Source: Methanobacteriota archaeon
Lineage (GTDB): Archaea > Thermoplasmatota > Poseidoniia > Poseidoniales > Poseidoniaceae
Assembly: GCA_018662715.1 (NCBI GenBank)
Contig: JABJFP010000062.1
Coordinates: forward strand, 1-13,686
Length of the DNA: 13,686 bases
Direction of reading: 5' to 3'
Every line of letters starts with the position of its first letter. Position 1 is the first letter of the stretch. This document shows positions 13,194 through 13,686 of the stretch, piece by piece. The notes under the pieces were generated by a model that made no database searches, was not told the DNA's origin, and saw only the letters and a list, made by a program, of their open reading frames with translations. The translations under genes and the position numbers were made by a program.

Positions 13194-13686
13194 TCAGTTA
13201 AACGTAAACTTGCACGCACTGCACTCTGTAGCGTCTGCAGGGTTAATCGTGTCACAAATTTCACAGACCTTTTCAGCGGTGTCATCTGAGCCTTCCTCTT
13301 CACGAGCGTTCCATGCATTTGCAGCATCTTCCAATTCACCCTTTTTGAGGTAGCCGTTATCATCGCTATCGTAATCTGCAGCGAATGCAATGAATGCATC
13401 ACGGTCAGTAATACCTGAAGCTTCCATGACACGGAGAAGCACATCTTCTCTCCAGTTCATCTTGGATTCTGCTTCTTCCCCTGTGGTTTCTGCTTCTGCT
13501 TCTTCCACAGTGGCTTCTGCTTCTGCTTCTTCCTCAGTGGCTTCTGCTTCTGCTTCTTCCTCAGTGGATTCTGCCTCTGCCTCTTCCTCAGTGGCTTCTG
13601 CTTCTGCTTCTTCCTCAGTGGCTTCTGCTTCTGCTTCTTCCTCAGTAGCTTCTGCCTCAGTGGATTCTGCCTCTGTAGATTCGTCC
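13194..13686 (-). CDS. Acidic-repeat protein with EF-hand loop and C-terminal zinc ribbon (partial, N-terminus outside window)
   Basis: The minus frame is open from the right edge to a TAA at 13194, giving 163 residues of the C-terminal part. The first 75 residues are near-perfect 9-residue repeats of the type EEEAEAEAT, intensely negative and probably extended or helical. Next comes a helical segment (MNWREDVLLRVMEASGITDRDAFIAFAA) followed by the loop DSDDNGYLKKGE (residues 106-117 of the fragment), which fits the canonical calcium-binding EF-hand loop with Glu at position 12. The end is a zinc ribbon with CEIC (141-144) and CSAC (155-158). An internal ATG at 13508 exists, but the repeats upstream show that the true start lies outside. 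EF-hand plus zinc ribbon suggests a Ca-responsive adaptor; the partner and cell location cannot be judged without the N-terminus. Confidence 0.8.
   Translation of the reverse strand, partial: DESTEAESTEAEATEEEAEAEATEEEAEAEATEEEAEAESTEEEAEAEATEEEAEAEATVEEAEAETTGEEAESKMNWREDVLLRVMEASGITDRDAFIAFAADYDSDDNGYLKKGELEDAANAWNAREEEGSDDTAEKVCEICDTINPADATECSACKFTFN
13474..13677 (-). repeat. 27-bp tandem repeat within the acidic-repeat gene
   Basis: Six full 27-bp units start at 13474, 13501, 13528, 13555, 13582 and 13609. Two shortened 21-bp units follow, to 13677. The plus-strand consensus includes TCTTCCTCAGTGGCTTCTGC. Units differ by a few bases, and each encodes nine residues, keeping the frame. The units at 13528 and 13609 are identical, as is the one at 13582, which points to recent unit duplication. 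The repeat continues toward the window edge. Confidence 0.9.

Noticed and set aside
13474..13677. Regularly spaced 27-bp repeats as a CRISPR array
   Set aside because: Units are contiguous with no spacers and keep a coding frame, so this is a coding tandem repeat.

Overview
The window looks like chromosomal DNA from a planktonic archaeon, most probably marine group II Euryarchaeota (Candidatus Poseidoniales). This is inferred from gene content, not from any search. The archaeal markers are a DUF106/EMC3-like membrane protein, an archaeal-type cytidylate kinase and a Cbf5/TruB pseudouridine synthase in tight overlapping order, an archaeosortase, and a tRNA-His gene without an encoded CCA tail. 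Mixed in are bacterial-looking metabolic genes (single-domain GTP cyclohydrolase II, TusA, PaaI-type thioesterase), as is common in that group. Large secreted beta-rich proteins fit the same picture. No mobile element, CRISPR array or rRNA gene is visible.

Layout, left to right. Positions 1-1675 (minus) hold a membrane-anchored or secreted kelch-propeller protein that runs off the left edge. A 112-bp divergent promoter region separates it from a plus-strand cluster: a HEAT-repeat protein with an acidic tail (1788-3125), a 71-residue orphan protein (3203-3418) and a DEAD-box RNA helicase with a DbpA-like C-terminal domain (3486-4907). The two gaps in this cluster each begin with nearly the same 15-16-nt sequence, directly after the stop codon. 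The helicase ends exactly where an archaeosortase ends on the other strand (4908-5957, zero-base gap). A second divergent region leads to a translationally coupled pair, tusA-like (6069-6320) and ribA (6317-6928). A tRNA-His gene (6936-7008, minus) follows.

Positions 7138-9528 (plus) encode a 796-residue surface protein with a signal peptide, Ig/cadherin-like and CARDB domains and a C-terminal membrane anchor. A hotdog-fold thioesterase gene (9528-9953) starts on its stop codon. After a short region with two hairpins comes the minus-strand operon DUF106 protein - cmk - cbf5 (12573 to 10148), facing left. A third divergent region precedes an orphan 139-residue protein (12698-13117, plus). The window ends inside a minus-strand gene (13194-13686) for a protein with acidic 9-residue repeats, an EF-hand loop and a C-terminal zinc ribbon.

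Functional themes are RNA metabolism and translation (DEAD-box helicase, Cbf5, tRNA-His, Cmk, possibly TusA), membrane-protein insertion and cell-surface sorting (DUF106 protein, archaeosortase, two large exported proteins), and riboflavin synthesis (RibA). No clear new defence or mobile system was found. The more unusual signals are the duplicated post-stop motif around the 71-residue gene, the identical GTATATCC box in two divergent promoters, the archaeosortase without a recognised target signal in view, and the EF-hand/zinc-ribbon repeat protein.
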